A DNA stretch of 64,000 bases, taken from Microbotryum silenes-acaulis. Its lineage: Eukaryota > Basidiomycota > Microbotryomycetes > Microbotryales > Microbotryaceae. This document shows positions 11,058-23,130 of the stretch, one piece after another. Within the stretch, counting starts at the first letter, position 1; every line of letters begins with the position of its first letter. A program made the translations under genes and the position numbers. The DNA lies in assembly GCA_003665825.1 (NCBI GenBank), contig QPFY01000008.1, positions 1-64,000 on the forward strand, written 5' to 3'. The notes below the pieces were generated by a model, which worked only from the letters and a program-made list of their open reading frames with translations, was not told the origin of the DNA and ran no database searches.

Positions 11058-14000
11058 CTACCTCGAACACGTGATTCGGCACGGGTCGCGCGGAACAATT
11101 GGGGCCGGGACTGGCCCGGACGTCGACGCGTCACGACTCCGGAGACGCTGGAGATGGCGGCGACGCGTCGCGCTCGCGCATACCGCCCAGGAAATGGCAG
11201 CGCCAGCCATAATAACGACATACGCTCCCACAGATCTGCCGTTGTCGTGATCGCAACCAAACGACGCGTCAATGTACACCTCGAACTTGGTAGAACCGCC
11301 TACGCGGTAGAGTAGCCCATAGTCGATGGTGTCAGAAAGATAGCGAAAGATTCGCTTGACGCAGATCCAGTCTCCTTCGGTTGGAGCAGCCACGCACTTC
11401 GCCACCGCACGAACAGAAGTCGCGATATCGGGACGAACACGTTGCGCAGCATATTGTAGTGCTCCCACAGCCGATTGGTAGACGAGAATGTCGGAGAACG
11501 GAGCAGTAGAAGACGAAACGACGCGATCCTCCATGGGAGTCGCGACCGGCTTCTTCGACTTGCTTTCGAAGGTGTAGTGTTCGAGTAAGCCTCGAATGTA
11601 CTTTGATTGGTGGACGAAGATGAAATCCTTGGTACGAAGAAACTCGAGACCGAGGAACGTCTTGACCGGGCCAAGTCGCTTGAGCTTGTAGACCGCATCG
11701 AAAGCCGAAATCTCGGAGTCCAGAAAAGCCTGGTTGTTTGATGCAGCAAGCCCATCATCAACGTACAATGTGATGATCGCGAACGACTTGCCATGATACT
11801 TGAAGTAGAGACAAGCATCGACATTGGAGCGCGTATAGCCGCGATCCGTCATCAGCTTGTGGAGAGCCGCATTCCATTGCCGAGGAGCTTGCTTGGTGCC
11901 ATACATGGATTTGAGGAGCTTGAAAGCGTGACCGGGCTGAGAACCACCAGTCCATCCTTCAGGAACCTTCATGTAGACATCCTCCTCCATGATCCCGTTG
12001 AGAAACGCAGAATCATAGTCGAACTGTTCGAGGACGAGTCCGAGAGCGGCAGAAATCGCGATGAGAAACAAGATCATCGTGATCGACGAGACAGGAGCAA
12101 ACGTCTCGTTGTAGTCAATCCCAAGTCGTTGAGCGAAGCCTTGGATAACGAGCCGAGCCTTGTAGCTGATGATATTGCCTTCAGCGTCTTCTTTGCGAGT
12201 GAACACCCAACGATAGCCCAGGGCGCGAGCCCCGGTGGGTAGCCTCGTAAGCTTGAAGACCTTGTGCAATTTGAATGAGCCCAACTCCTTTTCAGAAGCG
12301 GCCATCCAGTGTTTGGCCTCAGGAGAGGCCATCGCTTCCACAAACGTTTTGGGAAGCGGGGGGTGACGAGACGAAACCATAGCAATGAGCTCTGGTGGAT
12401 GACGGTAGACCGAGCGAGTAGACACGACACGAAGGGCGCCTGCACGATGCTGAGCACGCAGGCGAGTCGGTAAAATGTTACCGGCATCGACGTTCTCGAG
12501 CGCACCAGGGTTTCGGCCGACACGGTAAGGTCGATACTCGTAACCATCCTCAGGAGGTAATGGTTGATCGTGTTCCGCAGGGCCGTCGTCATCGTCACTG
12601 TCGATAGCCTCAACAGCTTCCTCGCGTCGATGATCGATCGGGTCCTCTTCAACTTCAGCGTCTTCGGCCAACGGACCGACAGCCGGTAAAGGAGGAGGAG
12701 CAACGTCGTCATCGTCCATATGTTGGAAACGAAGAAGAGGAGCAGGAGCTGGCCAAAAAGCCGGACCAAGCTCGGGTACGAGCGCAGGCCGTAAAGCCGG
12801 ATCTTCTGCCTCGGGAAAGAGCGCAGGCCGTAAAGCCAAACCTGCCTCAGGTAGGGGAGCAGGCCGTAAAGCCGGAATCTGCTCCAAGCCAGGAAACGGC
12901 AGTTGGTGTACTAACTCGTGTTCCTGTAGAGGTTCAACTTCGTAGATGCGAGGCTCGACAGTCGAGTCCGCGATCGAAGGAGCCTTGTCGGAGAAGGTGA
13001 CATCGGAAGAGACGACAATCTTGAAAGACCGACCGTGTTCGACGCGAAGCTTGTAGTTGTACTCCCCCGAATAGCCGAGGAAAGTACCCTTGACAGTATG
13101 GTCATCGAGCTTCTTACGAATCGCCTTGGGGACAAGAACGTAGGCAGTAGATCCGAACGCGCGAAGATGCGAAACGTCGGGTTGCTTGCCGAAGAAGACC
13201 TCGAACGCAGTCTTGCCCTTGAGATGCGGGTGAGGACCGCGGTTGGAAACGAAAACAGCCGCTTCCAATGCGTAGAACCAATACTTCTTGGGAAGTCCGG
13301 AGTCCTTGAGCATGGCACGGACAAGCGCGAAGAGAGAGCCGTTCGCGCGCTCCGCTTGACCATTCTGCTGCGGCGTGTAGCGTGCAGCCAGTTCATGGGT
13401 GATGCCAAGTGCCTTGAATTCGCCGCCAAGGAGTTGGTTGACGAACTCGCCTCCATTGTCAGAACGAACAAACTTGATCTTCTGACCGGACTGCCTCTCG
13501 ACCTGCGCTTGAAAGCCGCGCCAGACCTCGAGGACTTCAGATGCCGACTTCGAACCAAGTGGAAAAGCCCACTTATAGGTTGAAAGTTGGTCAACAATAA
13601 CCATGTAGATGGATCGCCCATTGGTATCGTCATCGTTGACGAATCCCAGATCGATCGAAACCCGTTGAAGAACATGTTCGGGTTTTCGACTGACATGATT
13701 GTGAGAGCCCGCGCGCGCCTTCGCGATAATGCACGGCTCACAGTCTTCAATCTTCTTGTCGAGTAAACGAATTCCAACGATAGCCTTGGATTTGACGAGT
13801 TGAAGAATTGAAGAGGGTGCCATGTGTCCGAAGTTCCGATGCCATTCCATGAGCGAAGCTCCAACGGAAGCACGGGTAGCTGCGACGAGCACAGGCGAGG
13901 GTGGAGAGACAATCTCAAAATCGAAGACGTAACTTGGTTGTTTGGCCTTCGTCTTGACAGTTTCGGCAACGAGAGAGCCGTCAAGCCAAACCTGTTGAGT

Positions 14001-14618
14001 ATCTCCCCCATGGCCATAAACCAATATCGCGCCTCCAGCGCGGAGCGACGACATTGAGATTAGACCATACTTCGATCCAGGGAGGTAGTACATCTCCTTG
14101 AATTTGAGAAGGTGACCTTGCGAAGTCTTAACAGACATTCGCCCGTATCCAGTGGCTTGACCAAGCGAGTTGTCAGCCATCTGGACTTGAATCGGGGATT
14201 CTTTGAAATCCGAGAGCAGCGAGCGATCGCCAACAAAGTGGTGACCAGCTCCGGTATCCGCGATCCAAACGAAGTCGGTATCGGGAGCTCTCGAGGAAGA
14301 ACCAGCAAGGTAAAGGGAATGGGAGTTCATTGCAACCAACGCGGGGGCTGCAGATGACTTTGAACGGTTTTCCGGGCACACTGCATCGCTAGACCAGTGT
14401 CCCTTCGCTCCACATGCATGACAGGTAGAATCGGGAGGACGGTGATTTCCTTGACCGTCGCGATTGCCTTTCTTGTGACCTCTTTTGCGATTCGCCTTGC
14501 GCAACAAGCGCAGGAACAGGCGACTGAGCAATGGCGCGTCCGGAAGTCGTGGCAGATAGTCCATTGATTCGACTTGCCAGCGAGACTTTGAACTGGTAAG
14601 ACCGTGCCTCGGAAACAA
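11058..14618 (-). CDS. Copia-1 pol polyprotein (protease-integrase-RT-partial RNase H)
   Basis: A single open frame of 1,186 codons. In order: CCHC-like knuckle CHACGAKGHWSSDAVC (spacing 2-4-6), protease ADTGAGHHF, integrase HHCC (WHRNFGHM...CEPC) and DDE core (VSIDLGF, RSDNGGEFVN, QQNGQAERANG), a Pro/Ala-rich linker, RT (YKARLVIQGFAQ, YDSAFLNG, TLYVDDGLAA) and RNase H start (VYIDASFGCDHDNGRS). The last 42 codons (11,187-11,061) are not element sequence. The ATG at 14,618 is not the natural start: gag lies upstream in another frame. Confidence 0.88.
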   Translation of the reverse strand: MFPRHGLTSSKSRWQVESMDYLPRLPDAPLLSRLFLRLLRKANRKRGHKKGNRDGQGNHRPPDSTCHACGAKGHWSSDAVCPENRSKSSAAPALVAMNSHSLYLAGSSSRAPDTDFVWIADTGAGHHFVGDRSLLSDFKESPIQVQMADNSLGQATGYGRMSVKTSQGHLLKFKEMYYLPGSKYGLISMSSLRAGGAILVYGHGGDTQQVWLDGSLVAETVKTKAKQPSYVFDFEIVSPPSPVLVAATRASVGASLMEWHRNFGHMAPSSILQLVKSKAIVGIRLLDKKIEDCEPCIIAKARAGSHNHVSRKPEHVLQRVSIDLGFVNDDDTNGRSIYMVIVDQLSTYKWAFPLGSKSASEVLEVWRGFQAQVERQSGQKIKFVRSDNGGEFVNQLLGGEFKALGITHELAARYTPQQNGQAERANGSLFALVRAMLKDSGLPKKYWFYALEAAVFVSNRGPHPHLKGKTAFEVFFGKQPDVSHLRAFGSTAYVLVPKAIRKKLDDHTVKGTFLGYSGEYNYKLRVEHGRSFKIVVSSDVTFSDKAPSIADSTVEPRIYEVEPLQEHELVHQLPFPGLEQIPALRPAPLPEAGLALRPALFPEAEDPALRPALVPELGPAFWPAPAPLLRFQHMDDDDVAPPPLPAVGPLAEDAEVEEDPIDHRREEAVEAIDSDDDDGPAEHDQPLPPEDGYEYRPYRVGRNPGALENVDAGNILPTRLRAQHRAGALRVVSTRSVYRHPPELIAMVSSRHPPLPKTFVEAMASPEAKHWMAASEKELGSFKLHKVFKLTRLPTGARALGYRWVFTRKEDAEGNIISYKARLVIQGFAQRLGIDYNETFAPVSSITMILFLIAISAALGLVLEQFDYDSAFLNGIMEEDVYMKVPEGWTGGSQPGHAFKLLKSMYGTKQAPRQWNAALHKLMTDRGYTRSNVDACLYFKYHGKSFAIITLYVDDGLAASNNQAFLDSEISAFDAVYKLKRLGPVKTFLGLEFLRTKDFIFVHQSKYIRGLLEHYTFESKSKKPVATPMEDRVVSSSTAPFSDILVYQSAVGALQYAAQRVRPDIATSVRAVAKCVAAPTEGDWICVKRIFRYLSDTIDYGLLYRVGGSTKFEVYIDASFGCDHDNGRSVGAYVVIMAGAAISWAVCASATRRRHLQRLRSRDASTSGPVPAPIVPRDPCRITCSR

Positions 14619-15318
14619 TCTCCGAAGGTAAAGCCAGAGGTCGACGCAGTGAGCTTGTGAACGAGTCGTGTTGGGAGTCGAAGACGGAATCGAGCATCAG
14701 CGTCGACTGCTGAGCTGGTGGCATCCCAGAGCCACACGCCTCAAGATCTTGCAAAATTCCTTGAATGGTGATCAAGTGGTGCAGTAACTGCCCACGATTG
14801 CCAGACGAGAACTTGCGCGCATAGAGCTCAGTCGTCAAGGCGGAAATCTGAGCGCTCATCGTTCCGAGGTAGAACGTGTTCAGCGAGTCGAGTATGTCGT
14901 AAGACGTGTAACAACCCCTGACCAAGCGAAGATTGGCCTCATCGAGAAACTGAATGATTTCAGCTTGAGTTCGAACCTCCTTCTTTAGCTCCTTGGCGAT
15001 CTTCGCGTCCATAGCTGCGAAGTCGAGCCGCTCGAGGGGCGAGTGGAAGCCACGCGATCAATCGTCGATTGCGGCTTGGAGAACAGCCTCCGCAGCCGGG
15101 CTCATCCGCCTCGAGGCGCAAAGATGCAAATCCTTGGACCCAAGACGACCAATCAGACGTCGACACCAATCCATATAGTTGGATGCCCGAAGAATTGGGA
15201 CATGTAATCCACGTTCACTCGTTTCAGTGGAGTGTGTTTCGGTGTCCATTCCGATGTTGGTGGTGCGATGGGAATCGCTTTGCTGACCCGGGCCTCCTAC
15301 GCTACCCGTTGGACTCAT
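14440..15318 (-). pseudogene. Copia-1 gag, interrupted
   Basis: The minus frame from ATG at 15,318 reads MSPTGSVGGPG and VPILRASNYMDWCRRLIG, typical of copia Gag. It meets an in-frame TGA at 15,060-15,058 and continues in the same frame through KIAKELKKEVRTQAEI and TSYDILDSLNTFYLG. Near 14,480-14,510 the coding frame shifts by one base into the frame that holds the zinc knuckle and pol. The TGA is one transition from CGA or TGG. Whether the frame change is programmed or a mutation cannot be told from one copy. Confidence 0.7.
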
Positions 15319-15322
15319 AACC
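15311..15322 (-). other. Probable primer-binding site, half-tRNA type
   Basis: The minus strand reads GGTTATGAGTCC. This is complementary to the anticodon region of eukaryotic initiator tRNA-Met (CTCATAACC), with one position that could pair as G-U. Drosophila copia primes on an internal fragment of this tRNA. The site overlaps the gag ATG. Confidence 0.55.
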
Positions 15323-15324
15323 TA

Positions 15325-15569
15325 TCGCAGAAAAGATGCGAGCGCGGAAGTAAAGCCTTCCGATAGGTGAGGGTGCACGACGCCGAGAAGTCAGGACCAC
15401 AATGTAGAGCGAGTGATGAGAAAGCTACCAAGAGTAAACAGCCGCGCGGGAAGAAAGCCCCGCGCGCTCCCTAACTTAAACAGATCAAACTCCAATACCA
15501 AAGTGACTAATGACTAAACGCACGCGCATCCGCGCAGATACCACAGGCACAGACACATATCAAATGACA
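15325..15569 (-). repeat. Probable 5' LTR of copia-1 (borders approximate)
   Basis: Non-coding sequence between the primer-binding site and the start of copia-2 integrase. On the minus strand it could begin TGTCATTTG near 15,569. With no 3' LTR to compare, both borders are estimates. Confidence 0.4.
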
Positions 15570-15570
15570 G

Positions 15571-18011
<2,441 letters not shown>

Positions 18012-18013
18012 TG

Positions 18014-18226
18014 TGTTGGGAATGAGGGTTAGGAATGGCGCGTTCATTGGTAATCTGTTTAGAAGCGCTCATCTGTTTAGTGAAGCCTGGCGATGCGCAC
18101 CAACCGTTGTCTTCTCTCCACGGTTGGATTACACGCTCGTCAGGTACGCATGTTTAGCTTCACAGCCACTTTCGTTGCAATTAACTGACGGTTGGATTAC
18201 ACGCTCGTCAGTCTCTTATTCCATCC
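18014..18226 (+). repeat. 3' LTR of copia-2 with a 24-bp direct repeat
   Basis: It starts TGTTGGGAATG three bases after the stop codon and just after the purine tract at 17,997-18,007. The right border is near 18,223-18,230, where LINE-1 coding sequence resumes. Inside it a 24-bp word is present twice, at 18,120-18,143 and 18,188-18,211. Confidence 0.6.
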
Positions 18227-19491
18227 ACATCCTCCAGCGAGACGATGCTCGTCTGGCGACTCCGGCAGTTGAGGCGCGTGCGAATGCTTGCCGATTGACC
18301 TTCCCTCGAGTCGACTGACGGCACATGCGCACGGATGCGCAGCCACTGAGCCTCCTTTACCGCCAACTGGTCCAACCGCGACTTGGCAAGAGCATACGCA
18401 TCGCGCTCGGCCTCATTCATGTGCTCACCGCGTGCCTCCAAAGCCTCCATTACGGATTGGCTCTCGGCCCGCAGTCGGCGCATGTCGGCACGAGTCGAGC
18501 GGTATCGTGCATGGCCAGCGACTGCAACCGCCCGCAGAGCAGCGTCATAGACGTCGCCGAGCGGAGCGGTCCCCTCGAGCCTTCGATAAACCTCGTCGAC
18601 GACCCCGGGAATCGATGCGACAAAGTCTTGATCGTCAAAGACCGTTGGGTTAAGCCTCGAAATGAAATCGCTCGTAGAGGGAAGAGAAAGGGGGGGGGGT
18701 TCGGCATCAGCGTTCGATGTAGGCAAAGCGAAAGTCGCAACTACAGGTCTGTGGTCCGAACAGGGCGCGTCGAAGAGCGTAGAAGCGCTCAACAACCGGT
18801 TCGCCCAACTGGATTGGACAAGAATATAGTCGATCCGCGACCACGAGCAAATCTTTCGCTCTTCCCCTCTACCACGGTAGTGAGGACGAGTGAATGCGGG
18901 GGTGCAAGAATGGACATGTCGGACCGTGTCGAGTGCCTTGAACGCGATCTTTGACAGCAAGGTCTGCCAGTGCGATACAGGAGTCCAAGCGCGATCGGTG
19001 ATGGACACTCGGTCGACCGATACATCCGGACAATCGTTGAGATCGCCGGCCAAGATCCGAAGAGTCTTGGGTCTCGGGGTGTTGAAGTGCAGAAGCCCGA
19101 AAAAGTCGCGACGATCGTCCTCCTGCACCGGCGCGTACATGTTGATGATCTCGACATCGAGCTCCTCAAGACGAAACACCGAGCGCAGAATCCGACCGTC
19201 GAAACGAGGAGCTCCTGCAAAGACGACCGGGGTAGAGGAAAGGAGATGGCCCGCCAAAGGTGAGCCATCGGGTATGAGGGTAAGGACATGAGGAGTGAAA
19301 CGAATACAAGCCCCTGGCCAAGCACTCTCGAAGCCTTCGCGCGACGCGTTGTAGCTGAGGTGGTGCTCTTGCAGGAGGATGGCCGCAGGGGCCGGCCGAA
19401 GGGTTTTGAGATAACGGATGATTTTGACTTGATTGACTGCGTTCTTCATCGATCGGACGTTGAACGTCAATACGGTGAGGGACTCAATCAT
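18208..19491 (-). pseudogene. LINE-1 ORF2, endonuclease part only
   Basis: 427 codons. AP-endonuclease motifs: VLTFNVRSM, ILLQEHHLS, IINMYAPVQ, LAGDLNDCPD, SWSRIDYILV and CSDHRPVVATF. The linker after the endonuclease aligns with LINE-2 up to RIRAHVP and SLEDVDG, after which LTR sequence supplies the last codons and a stop. RT and C-terminal zinc region are absent. Confidence 0.85.
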
Positions 19492-21180
19492 GATTAAATC
19501 AGTTCAGCGCCGCCCCCCTCGAATTCGGTCACCTCGGACCTGTGACCCCCTGAACTGTTGCCCCCTGAGCCGTCACCCCCTGATGCACCGAGGATCATGG
19601 CGGATCCCGCCCGGGTGACACGTCGGTTGCCGGGTGCCGAGCTCGAACGAAGGCGTCGAGGACTCGTCGAGGCTATCGAGATTGTCGAGGTGGCCGATGA
19701 TCCCGACATGCCACCGGACAACGGCGAAGCCGGAGCAGAAGCAGAAGGCGAAGGAGAGGTCGGGGTCGAAACGGGCGCCGCTGTCGTCGTCTGCGTCTCC
19801 TTTGTTGAGCCCGTGGTGGCACGCGTCAACGTCTCTTTCCCAGTGTCGCCGCCCTCCGGTTCGGTCGAAGCGACCGATTCGCCGTCGTCGTCGCCGTCGT
19901 TCGCATCGTCCTTGTTGCCGGTCGCTGCACCTGCGGGGTTAGCACGAGGTCCCAGCTGGATCATGTTCGTGCCAGAGGCACGAGAGTTCAATGCGGCAGG
20001 CCCACCGTGCTTCCCATACTTTCCAGCAACTCGGAAGCCGGTGGTCGAAGTCGAAGTCGAGGCCCCCGGAACAGGGGCGGCGGTGGCCGGAGTCGAAACC
20101 GGCTTCCTGCAAGCGCCCCACTGGTGTCCGGCGCGATCGCACACGGCGCAGTAGTGCGTCTCGAATTCGTGTCGCAAGCCGTACTTGGCGCCCAGGATCT
20201 CGATCTCTTGTGGCAAGGCGGCGTTGAGCGCAGCCTTCTGCGTCTCGGTAGAGCCTTGGAAAAGATCAGCATGTAAGCGAAGGTACGCGCAGTGGAACCC
20301 GTCTTCGGTCATGGCCATCGGATCGCCATTCGGATCGACCGCGAGGCCCCGCTGTAATTGCATCAGGGTATAACCTTGCGTACGACCTACGCGGCCGAAC
20401 GAAAGGGTGAGAGCATCATCGAGAGATTTTCGGAGCACGGAAGCGGGGATCGCGCTGGATGAGGAGGGCAAGGTGAATCGCACCTGAACGACGTGGTTAA
20501 GGGGAGAGGCGCTGGGGAGCTCGGTAACCATCTCCTTGCCGTGGTGAGAGAATGGGCCCGCTGCAGCGGCTTCGAGACAGGCTTGGTCGGATTCGAAAAC
20601 AAGCTCGTACATGTGACGAGCGATCGGGAACCTCTTCGTGGCTTTCGTCACAATCGGGTTCAGCTTCACACATTTCGAGAAAAGCTTCTCAACCTCGGGG
20701 TCGAGCACGACGCCCTCGGGCCGCGCGAACATGAACGGCGTCTCGGCCAATCCAAAGTGCTTGCGCAGCGCGATCTGTACAGGACCTCTGGGTGATCCAG
20801 GACCATCCATAATGACTCGGATCACATTGGAGGCCGGGGCTGCGTCGTTTCGCACCGCTCTTTGGGCGGCTCGTGCGAGCACTGGCGCCTGCGAAGGCGG
20901 GGTCGAGGCGTCGTGCATCAGGACCATCAGTCGGCGGGTCGACTTGCCGGAGGGAACGATACCGAGTGCTCTAAAGGTCTTCTGCATCGCCTTTTCACAG
21001 TCCAGTCGAGCCTGAGTCGCCTCAGTGGACCACGCTGGAGGATTCGCGGTTCCTCCAGTGACCGGTTCACGCGTTTGCGTGTTGAGTGATCTTTCATCAC
21101 TCGCGCGGTTAGCACCCAACGGGTCGTTGGGCGGGGCCGCATGGGCGCCGGGCGGATCCGGCATCGTTTGTTCGTGTTGA
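18227..21180 (-). mobile_element. LINE-1, two-ORF non-LTR retrotransposon, 3' part missing
   Basis: Minus-strand ORF1 (Gag-like, CCHC knuckle) followed by ORF2 with an apurinic endonuclease, cut off before the reverse transcriptase by the copia-2 LTR. Related to, but well diverged from, the LINE at 24,114-30,292 (shared ILLQEH, NMYAPVQ/NIYAPVQ, AGDLNDCP and RIRAHVP). Loss of the 3' side is atypical for a LINE and is explained here by the adjoining LTR element. Confidence 0.85.
19494..21164 (-). CDS. LINE-1 ORF1, Gag-like RNA-binding protein
   Basis: 556 codons from MPDPPGAHAAPP to ELI-TAA. A CCHC knuckle with standard spacing (CAVCDRAGHQWGAC) lies about two thirds along, followed by a low-complexity Ser/Thr/Gly/Asp-rich tail. 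Its stop codon TAA (19,496-19,494) is separated from the ORF2 ATG (19,491-19,489) by only two bases. That spacing favours stop-restart translation of ORF2. Confidence 0.85.
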   Translation of the reverse strand: MPDPPGAHAAPPNDPLGANRASDERSLNTQTREPVTGGTANPPAWSTEATQARLDCEKAMQKTFRALGIVPSGKSTRRLMVLMHDASTPPSQAPVLARAAQRAVRNDAAPASNVIRVIMDGPGSPRGPVQIALRKHFGLAETPFMFARPEGVVLDPEVEKLFSKCVKLNPIVTKATKRFPIARHMYELVFESDQACLEAAAAGPFSHHGKEMVTELPSASPLNHVVQVRFTLPSSSSAIPASVLRKSLDDALTLSFGRVGRTQGYTLMQLQRGLAVDPNGDPMAMTEDGFHCAYLRLHADLFQGSTETQKAALNAALPQEIEILGAKYGLRHEFETHYCAVCDRAGHQWGACRKPVSTPATAAPVPGASTSTSTTGFRVAGKYGKHGGPAALNSRASGTNMIQLGPRANPAGAATGNKDDANDGDDDGESVASTEPEGGDTGKETLTRATTGSTKETQTTTAAPVSTPTSPSPSASAPASPLSGGMSGSSATSTISIASTSPRRLRSSSAPGNRRVTRAGSAMILGASGGDGSGGNSSGGHRSEVTEFEGGGAELI

Positions 21181-21262
21181 CCTGTAACACTTAAGGGGGT
21201 ACGAGGTCAACTACACACGCTACACCGCAAAAACTCACTTTTGTGTGTATGTGTGTGTGTTG
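21176..21262. repeat. Hairpin and GT microsatellite at the LINE-1 5' end
   Basis: GTTGACCT (21,176-21,183) pairs with AGGTCAAC (21,204-21,211). A GT-rich run follows at about 21,243-21,262. LINE-1 probably ends in this stretch; the exact 5' border is not visible. Confidence 0.4.
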
Positions 21263-21532
21263 ATTTTTATTTTTTTTTGTATGAAACTCATCGCTAATTT
21301 GCAAGACGAGAAAACCCCCTACGGAACTAAAGGAGATGCTGCCCAGTATGCACGATGATGACCACAACCGCCGCTCGATGCGTTGTAACTAGCAGAACAG
21401 ACCAACCCGATACATCCGAGTTCAAGTCCCCCCCACCCACGGTTGCTCCCTCCCAGAGACGAATGAAAGGAAGATTGAAGATAATACACAAGGAATCGGG
21501 AAACGATGGAGGAATTGTTGGTGGTGGTACAT
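21262..21532 (+). repeat. Direct repeat A, copy 1
   Basis: About 270 bp, near-identical to 22,708-22,980 in the same orientation. Both begin in a T-rich run and end in GGTGGTGGTACA. No protein family recognised. Confidence 0.85.
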
Positions 21533-21533
21533 T

Positions 21534-21751
21534 GTTTTTGTGCGAAGTAGGCCTGTTTCGCAGTTGCAGTCATTGAAATGGGGGTGATCTGGGGGCGTGC
21601 GGTCGCGAGGGGGGGGCCGACTTTGGTAACCGAAAAGGGGTTTGGAATCCGCGGTGCAGATCCAGCGCAGTTGGGTACAAGGGGTAGGTGATTGCTGCGG
21701 TCGCAGGGGGTTACATCCCCCCTTTGGACCACGTGAATCATTCGGATTGAG
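21534..21751 (+). repeat. Repeat B, copy 1 (inverted relative to copy 2)
   Basis: About 217 bp, nearly identical to the reverse complement of 23,131-23,347. It directly follows repeat A here, whereas copy 2 is separated from repeat A by about 150 bp. An 18-base T run (21,754-21,771) abuts it. It contains a GGGGGTTACATCCCCC stem-loop. Confidence 0.85.
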
Positions 21752-21771
21752 TGTTTTTTTTTTTTTTTTTT

Positions 21772-22707
21772 GGACTGGGGCTCATAAATTGCAATCCTTC
21801 GGGTTGGCTGGGACCGCTACAAAAAGAGCTAAAAGAGGTTATAAAGCAACGACGGCAAGCAGTTGGGTGAAAGTCAAACCCCTGCGCGCAAAGAGCGCTG
21901 CGCAGATCAAAACCCGCCGAGCACCTAACGCGGACTCCAACGGGCGGTGAGTACTGCTGCCGCTTCACGTCCCAAGAGCGGGAGCGAAGATACTCGAAAA
22001 CCAGGCAAGAGCGCCTAGAGAAAGAAGGGGGAGAGTATACAGAAAGTCACGACTGGGGATAGAGAGAACCAGGAATACTAAGACAGAGAGGAGGGGAACA
22101 CACCCGAGGGGCCAAGGGAGGGGGTCGAAGCCGGAGGTAGAGGTCCCCAGGGACTAACAGGCCGCAGCCAAGCCCCAGCTACTCGTCACCCCGACAGCGC
22201 CTGATGTCCTCCCTTGGCTGAGTCTCGAGTGCTGGCTGTTGAGCCGTCGGGGCCGAGCGAAAAGCGATCCAATACAACAAAACGAGCCTCGCCTTGACGC
22301 GAGGATATTGACCAAGAACGAGCGACCTTTCTTCCCGAGCCCTGCCGTAGATCTTGACCAACGCGAACGAACGAACCATTCGACGGAATCCAACACACGG
22401 CTTAGGAGTAAAAGGAGAAGTGGCTGAAGCGTAGTCAACAACTGAGCAACAGGAACGAGAAGAGGAAGGGAAGGGAAAAAGGGGGGACAGGAGAGGGGAA
22501 ACTTCACAAAGCCTCCAACGCAAAGACGATCGACCCGGCTTGCCGATCCATCCAAGAACGAAAACCGCTACTGCGCAAAGTAGAGAGAGAGAGAGAGAGG
22601 TGCGCAGCCTTCCACTGCGCAACAAGTTTCAAGACAGTCAGCTTCTAAAAGAGAAGTCGACCTCCGAAAAAGAAGGGAGGAAAATAGGAAGGAAGGACTT
22701 AACTCGT
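21772..22707. other. Unique spacer between the repeat copies
   Basis: Purine-rich on the plus strand (many GGGA/GAGA words, a GA run near 22,585-22,600). No credible gene. The minus frames here are short and lack domains. Confidence 0.4.
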
Positions 22708-22980
22708 TGATTTTTTTATTTTTTTTGTATGAAACTCATCGCTAATTTGCAAGACGAGAAAACCCCCTACGGAACTAAAGGAGATGCTGCCCAGTATGCA
22801 CGATGATGACCACAACCGCCGCTCGATGCGTTGTAACTAGCAGAACAGACCAACCCGATACATCCGAGTTCAAGTCCCCCCCACCCACGGTTGCTCCCTC
22901 CCAGAGACGAATGAAAGGAAGATTGAAGATAATACACAAGGAATCGGGAAACGATGGAGGAATTGTTGGTGGTGGTACAT
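22708..22980 (+). repeat. Direct repeat A, copy 2
   Basis: Near-identical to 21,262-21,532. It is followed by about 150 bp of different sequence (22,981-23,130) and then the inverted repeat B copy. Confidence 0.85.
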
Positions 22981-23130
22981 GTGTTGTACAGGCGAATCCG
23001 ATTATAGTTGTACAGTTGAACCTTCTTCGATCTTTTGACTTCAGACCCCCCCTGAGACCGCCCTACTCCTTGAAGCCCCTTAATTCTTTGACACGCGTCG
23101 AACAAGGCCTCCGATGGCACAAACATCCCG

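Larger units (their letters stand above)
11187..15569 (-). mobile_element. Ty1/copia retrotransposon 1, 3' end missing
   Basis: The minus-strand order is LTR-like region, primer-binding site, gag, zinc knuckle, protease, integrase, reverse transcriptase and partial RNase H, which is the Ty1/copia order. RNase H stops after GAAISW near 11,187, where the conserved SSTEAEY segment should follow; unrelated sequence takes over and no 3' LTR is seen. The 5' side abuts copia element 2 in head-to-head orientation near 15,569. Confidence 0.85.

Noticed and set aside
21640..21720. GCGCAGTTGGGTA plus GGGGGTTACATCCCCC in repeat B, superficially tRNA-like
   Set aside because: D-stem and anticodon stem do not form, the T-loop is not TTCRA, and box B is absent.
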